Source: Pedobacter sp. B4-66
GTDB taxonomy: Bacteria; Bacteroidota; Bacteroidia; Sphingobacteriales; Sphingobacteriaceae
Direction of reading: 5' to 3'
NCBI RefSeq assembly: GCF_018492665.1
Contig: NZ_JAFVME010000015.1
Span: 1-64,000 of the forward strand
Length of the DNA stretch: 64,000 bases
Made by a program: the position numbers and the translations under genes. Below are positions 1-11,600 of the stretch, piece by piece; the first letter of the stretch is position 1; each line of letters begins with the position of its first letter. The notes below the pieces were generated by a model. The model was given only the letters and a program-made list of their open reading frames with translations, did no database searches and was not told the origin of the DNA.

Positions 1-157
1 TTCTATGCGTTCGAGCGAACACGACAACAGAAAACACATAACATACTCACAATATGCATATTATATGATTTTAAACTGATAAATTAAATTATAAAATCCC
101 AAACTTTGTAACAACTCCTTCCACATTTAATCAAACAAAGCAGATACTTCCAAATAT

Positions 158-790
158 ATGATCCGACTACAAAACTTCAAGAAATCATACGGACAATACA
201 CAGCACTACAAATCCCAGAATTACACTTAGAAGCAGGCATATATTGGATAAAAGGAGTTAATGGATCAGGAAAAAGCACACTCCTCAAATCAATGGCCGG
301 CATGCTTTCCTTTCAGGGCGACATCCTAATCAACAACCAGACGAGTTTAAAAAAACACCCCGTTAAATACCGAAAGATGGTAAACTTTAGCGAAGCAGAA
401 CCACTATTTCCAACCTTCATTACAGGATTAGAAATGATCGATCTATTTCTTTCAGCTAAAAACGCCCAAAAAAGCCAAAAAGAAAATCTCATCGAAGCCC
501 TAAAAATGCAGCATTACATCCAAACACCGGTAAGTTCATACTCAAGTGGGATGCTCAAAAAACTCTCAATACTACTCGCATTCATTGGCAACCCAAGCAT
601 TATACTACTCGACGAGCCCCTCATCACAATAGATACCGACTCACTTAAAGTCCTTTACAGCCTAATACACAAAGAACACAACCAAAAAGGAACCACATTT
701 CTAATCACCTCACACCAACCATTAGACCCTGCCTATCTACCAAATACAAAAGCATTATTAGTTGAAGAACACACATTAAAAATAAGTTAG
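158..790 (+). CDS. ABC transporter ATP-binding protein
   Basis: ATPase subunit of an ABC transporter, 210 aa, a single nucleotide-binding domain. Walker A is GVNGSGKST at residues 33-41. The signature is YSSGM (about 128-132) in place of LSGGQ. Walker B is IILLDEP (148-154) and the H-loop histidine is in TSHQ (about 186). The membrane protein at 792 starts one base after the stop, so the two are co-transcribed and presumably form one exporter. The substrate cannot be told. The codons are C- and A-rich on this strand. The 157 bases before it hold a small dyad (GTTCG-AG-CGAAC at 9-20) and no clear gene. Confidence 0.9.
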   Translation: MIRLQNFKKSYGQYTALQIPELHLEAGIYWIKGVNGSGKSTLLKSMAGMLSFQGDILINNQTSLKKHPVKYRKMVNFSEAEPLFPTFITGLEMIDLFLSAKNAQKSQKENLIEALKMQHYIQTPVSSYSSGMLKKLSILLAFIGNPSIILLDEPLITIDTDSLKVLYSLIHKEHNQKGTTFLITSHQPLDPAYLPNTKALLVEEHTLKIS

Positions 791-791
791 C

Positions 792-1913
792 ATGCTAAAA
801 CCACTAACCAATATTTTATTAAAGATCTTTGCCAAAAGCTTTTACCAAGCTCATGCCCCAATATTTATTTTCATACTATACATCATAGTTGCTCCCGGCC
901 CACCAGAAAGCATAATAAGTTTCCACACATCAGTAATGCTATACTTTGTAGCCAAGCCATTAATTATGATGATCGTATTTGGCCTACTCTTCCTTTACAC
1001 CATAAAATGCTGGCATTTTATCGCAGGTAAAATCCACCAAGTCCATCAACAGTTCCTATTTTACAGCATCAACAGCTACACCAGACCACAACAATTAATC
1101 GGCTGGATAATCTTACAAATCGCAGTAAGCGTACCCGTCCTAGCCTATATGCTTTTCAGCGTTATCATTGCAATCAGCCATCAATACTTTTTGTCAGCTC
1201 TTATTATTCTCATTTACCTTGCTGCCCTATTACTCCTGAGCTCCCTATTTTACACATGGTTAATCCACAAACAAATTAACGAAAGCAAATCATCCTGGAT
1301 ATTGAAATTAACCAAAGGATTTAAGAAACCCCTTTTCACTCTCTACATATACCATGTTTTCGACAAATTAAAGATAAAATACCTCATCATTAAGTTTTTA
1401 TCCTACCTAATCATAATTGGAGTATTTTTATTATTTGCCGATGTAAAAACAGATATACGCGTAGCCGCGATAGCAATGCTCGCAATAGCAGCATCACATT
1501 CTATGCTAATACTCGATGGACGGCAATTTGAAGTAACCTTTCTAACATTTACCAAAACACTGCCCATACCCCGACTCAAACTCTTCATTTCGCAACTAGC
1601 CACCTACAGCGTACTGCTACTTCCAGAACTTATTTGGCTACTATTCAACGTTTCTCCAACCCAAGCCTTGGGCCTATATATCTTCAGTTTAAGTATTATA
1701 TTATTTTTTGCGAACTCACTATACCTAATCGGCTTAGATCAGGAAAAATACATGAAAACCGTTTTCTTTACTTTTGTGATAATATTTATGACCATATTAT
1801 TTAAGCTAATGTGCATTTTAACGCTCATAAACATAACCCTGGCATACTTAATCTTTTACTTCAACTATTACAAGTTCAAAGAAGATCCAATCGCCCTTAA
1901 ATACGATGATTAA
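792..1913 (+). CDS. ABC transporter permease-like multi-pass membrane protein
   Basis: 373 aa, very hydrophobic, with roughly ten possible membrane segments and only short soluble loops. It begins directly after the ATPase gene, so it is the likely permease partner. No family motif was recognised. The size and the single-domain ATPase partner resemble Bacteroidetes two-gene exporters of unknown substrate. It ends just before a convergent gene, with no clear terminator between. Confidence 0.75.
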   Translation: MLKPLTNILLKIFAKSFYQAHAPIFIFILYIIVAPGPPESIISFHTSVMLYFVAKPLIMMIVFGLLFLYTIKCWHFIAGKIHQVHQQFLFYSINSYTRPQQLIGWIILQIAVSVPVLAYMLFSVIIAISHQYFLSALIILIYLAALLLLSSLFYTWLIHKQINESKSSWILKLTKGFKKPLFTLYIYHVFDKLKIKYLIIKFLSYLIIIGVFLLFADVKTDIRVAAIAMLAIAASHSMLILDGRQFEVTFLTFTKTLPIPRLKLFISQLATYSVLLLPELIWLLFNVSPTQALGLYIFSLSIILFFANSLYLIGLDQEKYMKTVFFTFVIIFMTILFKLMCILTLINITLAYLIFYFNYYKFKEDPIALKYDD

Positions 1914-1919
1914 TACTCA

Positions 1920-2327
1920 TTAACTACAGTGATTAAGCCAATCAACTAACCTATCAATAGCATTTATAACGCGTTTATTAGATGAAGTCTGCTCGGCATT
2001 TGCACCCCAGATAATGTGGAAACGCTTAGCCGAAAAACTATTCAGGCTCTCGCAAACTATATTGGCTTCAGCCGCCTCAGCACTATGAATATTAAAAACA
2101 GGCATACCCTTACTATCAATATTTACGCGCGAGTAAGCAATCACCTTACCATTCTGTTCTGCAATACCAATTGGCAATCCAAAATCGGAAGTAAGTCCAT
2201 TTCCCGAACCATTTACATTTTTAACAGGTGCTAAATCACTATAATAAAGGTTCATAACCAATTTTAAATCTGATAAATACACCTCACGAAGCTTGATCTC
2301 TGATTGTTTTTTTTCTGTTGAAGCCAT
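1920..2327 (-). CDS. Small protein with faint GNAT-like pattern
   Basis: About 135 aa from the ATG at 2327 (MASTEKK). Longer in-frame starts are TTG only. The N-terminus (IKLREVYLSDLKLVMNLYY) and the following stretch IGIAEQNGKVIAYSRV resemble the first strand, first helix and central sheet of GNAT acetyltransferases. The acetyl-CoA loop (Q/RxxGxG/A) is not visible. It could be an inactive GNAT-fold protein or something unrelated. It faces the ABC permease gene convergently. An exact 11-base direct repeat lies just upstream (2371-2381 and 2401-2411). Confidence 0.5.
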   Translation of the reverse strand: MASTEKKQSEIKLREVYLSDLKLVMNLYYSDLAPVKNVNGSGNGLTSDFGLPIGIAEQNGKVIAYSRVNIDSKGMPVFNIHSAEAAEANIVCESLNSFSAKRFHIIWGANAEQTSSNKRVINAIDRLVDWLNHCS

Positions 2328-2445
2328 AACGTTAAACTTATTCAACAAAATTAGGAAATCACCCTCAAGGGATACAGATACAAAAACGCAAATATCAAAC
2401 GATACAGATACCCCAGCAATAACAAAAACAACTCCAACCTACAAC

Positions 2446-5024
2446 TTACTCCTCAATTTTTATTGTCGACTTCAAACTCCCTATACCACCCTGCAAATCG
2501 CTCCCCTCAACACTTATCGTATAACTCCCAGGCAAATCTGCAGCATAAAAGTACACCAACGCTTCCCCCTTTTCATTGGTAATAATGTTTGGCTCCCAAT
2601 AAATAGTAGATCGAGTATCAGGCAGTCCAGAATTGCTTTGAATTTTATATTTAGGGCTATAAAATTCCTGTGGGGACATTGTAAAAAGTGAATTATAATC
2701 TGACTTTTTTTCCTCTATAAATGTAATATCGATAATAGCCTTCTCTCTAGGTGCTTCATCTGGAGGAGCAACACCAGCCCTACCCCAAGCATCAAAAATT
2801 TTTGCCCGCTCCCCAGGCACAAATGGTTTTGGTACAGTAGGAGTAATGTTCCTGGCTACATATTGGTCCGTATACATTATTTCTAATAACTTTATACCAA
2901 AACTTGGATAATGACGATTCAGCGCATCTTTTAAACCTTGCGGACTATCATCTAAAAACGTCCAAAATTGAGGGTCTCCACGTCGGCGAAAAACTACATG
3001 TCTATTCCCAATTTTTAATCCGTAACCTTTTTTTCCTGGATTTCTGAAATCATATTCAATTCTAAGATTTGGAACCATTTGCTTTAATAACTGGTATAGT
3101 CCTACAGCCCCCGATTGTGCAATATCACCAGTATCCAAAACAATATCAGCAGCTTTCTTTTTTGAAGTAATCTTTACCTCCTTAAGTACATTTCCTATTG
3201 GGTTTAAATCATCGCTAAACTTTGAAATAGCTCTTTTAGCATAATTTAGTTGAGTTTCATCTCCATTTACAAACCAGGGAGTAAATTGCACCTGTTTTGT
3301 ATAAGGAAATGCCATGTACCCAACATTAAATTTTACTTTCTTCTGTTCCGGTATCATTCCATCATATTTGGGAGGTTCTATTGTTAGAAATACATTCTTC
3401 CAATCAAAACCCGTCCAACCGTGAGTCAACATCAGATTATCCAAAGCCGTCCATGCTAAATTACCTGTTCTTTTTAAGTAAAAACCAGGATCTTCTACTG
3501 TGCCTTTCAAATTAGAATTGAGTAGTAGACTTGTAGAAATATTATAATTACCTAAGGTGTCAGGTTTTATCTGAGAATTATCCGTTACCGCAATTGAAAA
3601 ACTTCCCCTCACTGGTTGTCCTATTTTGTCTTTGATGGCTATTTTAACAGCAACACTGTCTCTTGTGGAGTAATTGGGTTTATCTGCTGCTATTTTGATA
3701 TTAAGTTCATCCTTATGATCTATAAACACTATCCGTTCATTTAGAGGATTAACACCTTTGAGTATAGAGAACCTGGCAATTCCTGTAGGAAACAATCTTT
3801 TTGCAATAGCCACTTTAGAACGTTTCAAATCTATTGTTTGTGCATAGCAAACTATGTCTCTGGATGATCCAATGAGATAGAGAATACTTTCAGATTCAAT
3901 AATATCTTTAGTAGCTGTTATTGATAGCATTATTGAATCTTTCTCTTCGAGGTTTTCGAGGTGCAATACAGTTCCAGTAGGTTTAATTTCCGGCAAATTA
4001 TAAGTTTTAATCGTCCCTTCTGGTTTACTCAATTTTGCAGTATATTTTTCTCCTGCTTTAGGAGAGAATTCGAAAGTTCCCATTCCCTTGTATAGGCTTT
4101 TGAAAACAACGACTACATTTCCAGCTGCATCATAAATTTTGCCTTCTACATCAGTTCCTTTTCCATTTTCAGCTATAGCCTTAAATGCTACGGTAGATTT
4201 TAACCCTGCTACCAAATTTCCGCCTTCAGGTAAAAACTGCAGGTCAATTTTCTGTGGTCGGTTGATGCTCAGCGGAATTTTTAGAGGTGATTTTTTGAAT
4301 TTTTTCTTAAATCACTGATTTCTAATATCATGTTTCCACCATCACTCTTTTCCTTGAGGTTATGTTTTATGGCGAACTTACCGTCTAATGGCGTTTCTAA
4401 GGTTTTATCATAAAGAGTTACATCTGCTTCTAATATTTTCACTTGTACTTTGCGTAAACCAATAGGTATCTTATTGACATCCATCAAGCTGAGGTCAATT
4501 TGAAGCTCATTTTTACTTTCTATTTTGTTTATTTCAATATTGGAATTTACAAGCCACGAATCTTTATTCGCTAAGCCCACATACAAACGTTTGGCAAAAG
4601 TATAATCTGCGCCAAAATTTGCCATCCAATTGGTATATGCTCTTAAGGTATACCCACCTTCCTTAAATATGTTATTTGTTAAAACGATTTGAGCATGTCC
4701 TACTCCGGCAAAGATTTGAACACTAGCCCTGCTAATCATTTCATCATGATCATCGTGTAGTTCTACGAAAAGTAAGTTACTTTCTTCAGAACCCGAAAGA
4801 TAAGCAGCATCTAACACATAAGCTTTAAACCATATGGTATCGCCAATGTTGTAATTGTGTTTATCAGTGTGTAGATAAACTTTCTCGGCCGGCAGTTTAC
4901 TATTTAATCTATCTGTTGCAGAGATAATCGTTCTAATACTACTTTGTGATGACTCCTGAGCAGAAACCCTTAAACAAAACAGAATAATTAGAAGTGAGAA
5001 AATTCTAATAAAACTAGGATTCAT
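2446..5024 (-). pseudogene. MG2/TonB-plug-like surface protein, broken by a frameshift
   Basis: Two frames together give one protein of about 855 aa. The first half (5024-4281) has a signal peptide ending in VSAQ, then an MG2-like domain typical of Bacteroidetes surface proteins (AEKVYLHTDKHNYNIGDTIW). The second half (2446 to about 4300) continues with DLQFLPEGGNLVAGL, further macroglobulin-like domains, a degenerate TonB-plug-like stretch (LYQLLKQMVPNLRI) and a C-terminal beta domain. The break is at the A6 run around 4301-4306 (minus strand aga aaa aat). Adding one A restores frame and gives KKFKKSPLKIPLSINRP. The second half has no start codon of its own at a sensible place. This is a homopolymer deletion, a sequencing error, or less likely programmed -1 slippage. 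Confidence 0.75.
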
Positions 5025-5094
5025 AGCGTTAACAAATATTGAAAGCGGTCAGTAATTTAATGATATAATTTGATAAACCACACTTGCTTCCTTA

Positions 5095-5754
5095 TCATTT
5101 AGGCTCATATACATTTTCAGGATGTTTTTTCTTTTCTTCTTCGAACTCTCTCTGTTCAAGTTCTCTTTTTTTAACTTCATTCCAAACAGAAGAATTCCAA
5201 AACCGCCTATCATTCAAATTATACCTAGGAACATTGGATACACTTGAACTGGGCATTCTATTAAAATAATTATCTCTTATAATGTTCGATAATTCCTTTA
5301 TATGATAAGAATTAGTAAATGAAGGCCCTATCCAACTTAATGATATTGTATCGTTTTTCTTGATTCCTAAATAGCAGGTTGCATCATAGTACCAATCATA
5401 GGTTTTATCCGGCATTAACAGTCGACGAGTAGAATTCTTAGTGATCAAAAATACAGCTAGCTTACTCAGATCAGGACTATAAAGAATGCTATCGATAATT
5501 AAATGGGTTGAATCAGAATATGCTGAATTCGAAAAAAAATCTTCATGCTTTATTAGCAAAGGCTTCAGTCGACGTAAGATCTCAAGACTATCTAACATAT
5601 AGCTCTTTTTCTTAACTATTACATTAGTCAAATACTCTTTAGGAGTATTTATATTCCCATGAAACTCTCTCCAACCACGAGTATGATTAAAATAGAAATA
5701 TAAAGAGCCCGCAAGTGCTAAAAATATGGTAGCTATAATGGTTCTTTTTTTCAT
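5095..5754 (-). CDS. Hypothetical membrane-anchored protein
   Basis: 219 aa, not recognised. It starts MKKRTIIATIFLALAGSLYF, a single N-terminal membrane anchor or uncleaved signal, so the rest is probably periplasmic. The C-terminus is highly charged (KKRELEQREFEEEKKK). No catalytic motif was seen. It lies 70 bases upstream of the start of the broken MG2 protein, on the same strand, and downstream of the hydrolase at 5795-6634. Confidence 0.6.
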   Translation of the reverse strand: MKKRTIIATIFLALAGSLYFYFNHTRGWREFHGNINTPKEYLTNVIVKKKSYMLDSLEILRRLKPLLIKHEDFFSNSAYSDSTHLIIDSILYSPDLSKLAVFLITKNSTRRLLMPDKTYDWYYDATCYLGIKKNDTISLSWIGPSFTNSYHIKELSNIIRDNYFNRMPSSSVSNVPRYNLNDRRFWNSSVWNEVKKRELEQREFEEEKKKHPENVYEPK

Positions 5755-5794
5755 TTATCAAAATCAACACAAATTATCAGAGTTAAATCCCTAC

Positions 5795-6634
5795 TTACAA
5801 ACTATCAACAAACTTATTCACCTCCACAACATACAAATTCGGATCATCCCCCATCGAGGTAAAACATTGCAGGTGACTACAATCCCAAGTCACCATTTTA
5901 GAAGTAGGATTTTTCGAAAGAAACTCTTTATAGTCATCAGTTTTGGTAATGGGATCATTAAGTCCCGAAAAAATCAAAATCGGTTTACCAACAACTATCG
6001 TATTCGATTGCACGTACTCCGAGACGTTTCCTGGCAACAAAACATCCTTCTTTCTTAAAGTTAAAACCCTTTCAACGACAAGTTTTGGATCAACGACAAA
6101 AGAATCCAATATCAATCCTTTTATAATATCAGTGCTATTAACATTCATCCGCGAAACAATAGTTCCCATCGAAAGCCCGTACAAAACAATGGATTTTGGC
6201 TGAAATTTAGCATTAATAAATTCTACTGTCTTATTCAAATCTTCCGAAAACTCATTGTAATACACCATGTTCGGGTTCATTTTAAAATCAGAACTTTCCC
6301 CAAAACCCCTATAATCATACAAAACAACATTATACCCTTCATCATAAAGTGCTTTTGCCTGCCCTAAAGAATTAGCCATATTCCCAGCATCCGAACCCGA
6401 AACAATTATAAAAGGTCTTTTCAGATCACTTTGCAAACAAACCCACGAATTTAGAGTAACCGAATCATTAACCTTTATCTTATAAGTTTCATATTTAATA
6501 CCAACAACATCCGGTTTTGCAGCATACTGTCTCTCTGGCTTAAGAGCGTACGTATGTGTTAACAACAAAACGTTCATAAGGAACACGATAACTAAAGATA
6601 CTTTAGCGTAGAAGTAAGTTTTCTGAGTTTTCAT
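5795..6634 (-). CDS. Alpha/beta hydrolase
   Basis: 279 aa. An N-terminal membrane or signal segment (VSLVIVFLMNVLLLTHTYA) is followed by an alpha/beta hydrolase fold. The nucleophile elbow is GLSMG, the oxyanion region is near SGSDAGN, the catalytic Asp is probably in FSGLNDPIT, and the His in CSHLQCF near the C-terminus. YDYRGFGES is the usual strand-4 block. It probably acts in the periplasm or at the membrane on an ester or peptide, and the substrate is unknown. The + strand is C-rich here although the gene is on the minus strand. Confidence 0.8.
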   Translation of the reverse strand: MKTQKTYFYAKVSLVIVFLMNVLLLTHTYALKPERQYAAKPDVVGIKYETYKIKVNDSVTLNSWVCLQSDLKRPFIIVSGSDAGNMANSLGQAKALYDEGYNVVLYDYRGFGESSDFKMNPNMVYYNEFSEDLNKTVEFINAKFQPKSIVLYGLSMGTIVSRMNVNSTDIIKGLILDSFVVDPKLVVERVLTLRKKDVLLPGNVSEYVQSNTIVVGKPILIFSGLNDPITKTDDYKEFLSKNPTSKMVTWDCSHLQCFTSMGDDPNLYVVEVNKFVDSL

Positions 6635-6739
6635 TTTGATTAGCGTTATACTCTCTAAGCTATTAATAAACTATCGATATCAGAAAAAAACCTTTCCGTC
6701 CAATTTACAGCTTGGCGAATAAACAGTGAAAGTCTTCGT

Positions 6740-7813
6740 TCAATAAACCAATAAGAAGTTGTTTAGCAGAAGAGTACTATTTACACCACCTTCGTAATTA
6801 ATGCCATTTGCACTAGAAGCAAATACCACACTAATATGTGTCACCACATCGGCTGTAGATCCATACAGTCCATTTTGTGGTTTTTGATAGGCAGGAGTCG
6901 TACCTGGCAACTGGCCATAAATTAATGTAACGGTAGCTTTTTTATAGCTTGTATTATCACTGCTAGCAGTACGTAACCATCCCGTAGCTATTCTTTTTAT
7001 TGCATTTAGATCGCTTCTGTTTTCAAGTAAAACATAAATATCTGCTGAATCCGGTTTATTGATTACATTATTTGACCCATCTTTATAGGGCGTACCGGCT
7101 TTATAATTGTATTCAACACTAAAAGCCGAAGGCCTGGCCTGAAATGGAATTCCGAATTGGGCGGACAAAGAAGGATTTATGATGTTTAAAACAAACTTAC
7201 CCGTAAATAATGTTGCCGCCCCCATTCGTTGTTTGGTGATCTGAGCAATTGCTCCCAGGTCTTTTGTTACCAGTTGAGCAGCAAAGTCTGTTCCTGCTAT
7301 TAAGACAGGAGTTGTGTTAAATTTATTCGAGCCTGTGGTTGTGACACCTTCATTTGCTGAAGCCCAAATGGTGCTGGCATCCTTTCCCGGCTGTTTATAC
7401 AACTTCCCATCTGGAATATACCAATCATCAAATCCTGAGTTTTCCAGCTGTGGATTACCGTCCTCTTTGCTAACAAAAACAGTATAATTAACAGAAGTGC
7501 CGTCCTCAGCCGTTACTTTGTAAGTAAAGGGTTTGGAAAAATCCTGTGATTGTTTTGGATCAGGTGATATTGATGCGAAGGTGGAGAGTAAAATGGAATC
7601 TATAGCCAGTGCACGTATATTGGCATCGTTAGCTACCGTTAAATATATACTTAAACTATCCTGTAAAATACGTGTATTTCCACTTTGATTCTCTACTGAA
7701 AAAAAGAGAATTTGTTTAAGCTTTGATTTACCAAAATAATTTTCCTTGACACATGAAAAGATACAAACTGATGTAAGAAGAATTAAAGTAAATATTTTCC
7801 GTCCGTGTTTCAT
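6740..7813 (-). CDS. PCMD-like lipoprotein
   Basis: About 357 aa from the ATG at 7813 (MKHGRKIF). An upstream in-frame TTG at 7837 would lie ahead of the signal peptide. The lipobox is around SVCIFSC, so this is a surface or periplasmic lipoprotein. After an Ig-like N-terminal domain (FTYKVTAEDGTSVNYTV), the pattern LENSGFDDWY followed by WASANEG and TTGSNKFNTTPV matches the putative carbohydrate metabolism domain (PCMD, BT_1012 type) of Bacteroidetes. The outer-membrane protein gene at 7834-8559 is immediately upstream on the same strand, so the pair is probably one operon. A role in glycan binding is inferred from the family only. Confidence 0.7.
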   Translation of the reverse strand: MKHGRKIFTLILLTSVCIFSCVKENYFGKSKLKQILFFSVENQSGNTRILQDSLSIYLTVANDANIRALAIDSILLSTFASISPDPKQSQDFSKPFTYKVTAEDGTSVNYTVFVSKEDGNPQLENSGFDDWYIPDGKLYKQPGKDASTIWASANEGVTTTGSNKFNTTPVLIAGTDFAAQLVTKDLGAIAQITKQRMGAATLFTGKFVLNIINPSLSAQFGIPFQARPSAFSVEYNYKAGTPYKDGSNNVINKPDSADIYVLLENRSDLNAIKRIATGWLRTASSDNTSYKKATVTLIYGQLPGTTPAYQKPQNGLYGSTADVVTHISVVFASSANGINYEGGVNSTLLLNNFLLVY

Positions 7814-7833
7814 GATATTAATTCTTTTTGGTA

Positions 7834-8559
7834 TCAAAAAAAATAATAAAAACCTAATGATAACCTTAAAAGATTGATAGAAAGATTGGCTGATACAGAC
7901 TCCTTTTTAGTGTACGGCTCTCCATTAACCATTGTCCTAGACCACTTTGCATTAACGCCTGCAATTTGAGCACCTGTTTCCACGCCGAATCCCCTAACTA
8001 CTTTAATCATAATTCCAGGTACAAATCGTAACTCAGCAACACGGTCCTTTATAAAGGTTCTTGTTAAGACAGCATCAGTGGTTGATTCCTTTAATTGATT
8101 GTTAAAACTCCCCCCTAACAATACCTCACTAAATAAAAAAAACCGATTTTTAGCTTCCAGAGGGATATAGAACTTAGTGGTTCCGTATATCCCCCAAAAT
8201 TTAGATGCCTGGTTAACTTGCGAGCGTATATTTTGTGTGCTTACGTCAACACCTTCACGCCGGGAACTCCCATAATTTATCAGCCCGCCAACAGACCAAT
8301 TATCTTTGATGAAATAGCCACCATCAAATTTTGCGTCAAATGAGTTGTTTTTACGATCTTCTATAAGTACAATTAATCTGTCCTCATTTTCAATTTTGCT
8401 ATTATCAAAGCCAAAAGTAACACCTGTATATACTTTTCCTTTTTTCAAAAAATAATTAGATGAGCTATCTAACTGAGCTTTTGCAGAAGAGAAATTTAAC
8501 AAAACAAATAAGCATCCTAAAATATAAGCTTCCGAACAATAGATTACAGAATTTTTCAT
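7834..8559 (-). CDS. Outer membrane beta-barrel protein
   Basis: 241 aa with a signal peptide ending in SSAKAQ. Alternating amphipathic strands run through the sequence (KVYTGVTFGFDN, NWSVGGLINYG, FFLFSEVLLGGSF) and it ends in aromatic LGFYYFF, the usual last strand of a barrel. This is the porin-like outer membrane beta-barrel class, probably 8-10 strands. It precedes the PCMD-like lipoprotein gene and is divergent from the GH44 glucanase. A link to polysaccharide handling is possible but unproven. Confidence 0.75.
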   Translation of the reverse strand: MKNSVIYCSEAYILGCLFVLLNFSSAKAQLDSSSNYFLKKGKVYTGVTFGFDNSKIENEDRLIVLIEDRKNNSFDAKFDGGYFIKDNWSVGGLINYGSSRREGVDVSTQNIRSQVNQASKFWGIYGTTKFYIPLEAKNRFFLFSEVLLGGSFNNQLKESTTDAVLTRTFIKDRVAELRFVPGIMIKVVRGFGVETGAQIAGVNAKWSRTMVNGEPYTKKESVSANLSINLLRLSLGFYYFF

Positions 8560-8659
8560 ACGTTAGTTAATAATTGCTGCCACTTCCAGTAAGGAATTAA
8601 TATAAATATAAGATTATAAAATTAATGATCTGAGAATGTTTTCTATTGCGGAGCAACAC

Positions 8660-8667
8660 TAATTTTG
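8660..8667 (+). promoter_or_regulatory. Likely -7 promoter box for the GH44 gene
   Basis: TAATTTTG fits the Bacteroidetes -7 consensus TAnnTTTG and lies 21 bases before the ATG at 8689. It overlaps the alternative TTG start at 8665, which argues for the ATG. No convincing -33 TTTG was found. Confidence 0.4.
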
Positions 8668-8688
8668 ATAGCGGTAACCCCTATCTAT

Positions 8689-11600
8689 ATGTTCTCCAAA
8701 AGTCTTCACTTACTGTTCCTTGTATTTAGTATACAAGCAATGGCCCAAACAAAAGTAAAACTTCAGATCAATACAGCCCTGGAAAGAAAAGCCATCAGTC
8801 CCCTAATTTACGGCACAAACGACAATTACCCTCATGCCGCATCTAAGCGCCTTGGGGGCAACAGAATAACCAATTACAATTGGGAAAACAATGCCTCCAA
8901 TGCCGGCAGAGACTGGTACCACGAAAGTGACAATTACGTCCCTTGGGAACAAGGAGTTCCCGAAAATAATTACAATATACCCGGTGCTGCCCTAAAATCA
9001 TTTCAATCCAGATCAGTAACCCAGGGAGCATACTCCCTGGTTACCCTGCCCATGGCAAAATACGTCACAAAAGATAAAAATGGAGCGGTAACCCCACAAC
9101 AAGCAGCCCCTTCCAACAGGTGGCTAAATGTGATACACCGAAAACCTACAGCAAAATTACCTTTAAGTCTTACCCCCGACCAAAAGGACTCCTATATGTA
9201 TACCCAAGAAGAGATCAATTTTCTGCTACAGAATTTCGGAAAAAGCAACACAAAAAATGGGGTAAAAGGCTACGCCTTAGACAACGAACCTGGCCTTTGG
9301 TTCGATTCCCATAGCAGAATGTGGGGTCCAAATCATGTATCTGTTAAATACCTCATGCAGCAATCCTTCGAGCTTGCAGAACTAATCAAGGAAATGGATC
9401 CTACCGCAGAAGTCTACGGCCCAGCCTCATGGGGTGTCTCCGAATTTGAGAATCTGCAGTTTGCGCCAGACTGGGACGAGCAAAAAGGGCCATATAGCAC
9501 CTTTATCGATCTTTATCTCGCCAGAATGAAAAAAAGAGGCGATTCTTTAAAGAAAAGACTCCTAGATGTTCTCGATTTACATTGGTACCCACAAACCAAT
9601 AACAGCGGAGCAGATCCCTTCAGCGATCGGTCAGATTATGCCAGCAATGCAGCCCGCATGGCCATGACAAGATCCCTTTGGGATCCTAGCTATATTGAGG
9701 ATACCTGGATTGGTGAAGACCCTTACAAAGTAGAGCAATTCCTTCCATTTATACCCAAAATCAAACAGCACATCAATACCCATTATCCTGGAACAAAACT
9801 GGCAATTACAGAATACAGTTACATGGGAACCGGACATGCCTCCGGAGGTATTGCCCAAGCCGATGCTTTGGGGATATTTGGGAAACAAGGGCTACATCTG
9901 GCCACATACTGGGGTGCAGTAACAGGGTATGTAAAATCCGGATTTGATCTTTATAGAAATTACGATGGCAAGGGTGGAAAATTTGGAGATGTATCCGTAA
10001 AATCGGTAACAAATAATATTGCCCTCTCTTCCATCCATGCTGCTATTGAGGGTAACAGCGACAACAAACTGCATGTCATAGCCATGAACAAAAGTCAGGA
10101 TGGGGCTATCCTCGCAACAATTGCAGTAACAAGCACAAGTAAATATAAGAGCGCAAGGGTATGGGCGTTCGACAATACCAATAGTACCGTTCGTCAGCTC
10201 AAAAATGTTAAAGTCATCACCAACAATACTTTTGAATACAAATTACCTGCATTAACTGCATGTCATTTTGTATTTACGGAAGAAGACCTCTCTATTTATC
10301 CAGATATAGAAGAGGCTACAATTGAACCTGCAGTAGGTTACTCTGACGGAACAGCTGCCTTTAAACTGAAAGTCAAAGTGAGCGATGGAAACAATGACAT
10401 CGTCAAGGTAACAGCAGATTTGAGTACCGTAGGCGGCAAGGCCGGTACTGTCCTTATCCAAGATCCTAAAACCCCATCTTTTTATCTTTATAGTCAAAAA
10501 ATTCCTTCAGGAAGTATTTCTGGCTTAAAATCCATCAAGATCCGAGCAGAAGATTCGACAAAATTAACTGCCGAATCCTTCATCAATTACAGGGTGATCA
10601 AAAAAACACCTTCCTCAATGATCTGGGATGGAGATGTAATTACCAAAGGAAAGGGCGAGGCATTTTTTGATGCGGCCGACAGCAAGGCCCCACTTATCAA
10701 GGTAAGAGCAGAGAAAACAGGTGGTAATAATGCTCCCGGAAGTTTATTTATGCATTTCGAGCACGATTACAATAAATATAATGTATTGACATGGAGGTTA
10801 TCCAATTCAAATAATCCTGCTGATGCTGTAAATATTAGCGATTATGGAGCACTCGAATTCTATATCCGCTCCGACGCTCCCGAGGGCTCCGATATAGATG
10901 TTAGTTTACGTGATGCTTCAGCTCAGCTGGAAAGCTCAGCAAGCGTTTCATTAAAGGCAGGCGGCTACATCAGTTCATTCAGTAAAACCACCTACACCAG
11001 GGTTAAAATACCCATGGCTGCATTTACATCCGGTTCAAATATCCACCTCAATCAGGTTTGGCAATTTAATTTCACATCAAACACTGCCAACAAAGGATTT
11101 AATGTCTGGGTAGATGAGATTAAAGTTCTTCCTTATACACATCCGATCTATAAACCAGTTATTTCCGACCTTACCATTACCCCTGCAAAGGGATATGCCG
11201 ATGGCAAAACAGAAGTTACGGTCAGTGCAAAAGCAACAGATCCAGACAACAATCTTAAGACTGTTAAACTTGATCTTTCTGCTATTAATGGTAGTAACAA
11301 GCAAGACATGAAACTTCTGAACGGGAAATACACTTTCAGTTTTAAAATACCCTCACAAATAAGTAAAGGTGTAAAGGGAATAAGACTGAGCGCAACGGAT
11401 GCAGATGAAAACAGTGTCGACACCCTGCTAAATTATACTATCATTGAAAAAGCAGAAAAAACTGTGCTATGGGATGGAGATCGTGTCAAAACCGGAAAAC
11501 CTATTTTTGTAAATGATGAAAGTACCTGTAAAATAGAAAAAACAGGAGGAAAAACAGAACCTATAAGCATGCGTATGCACCTGGATATGGCTACAGACGG

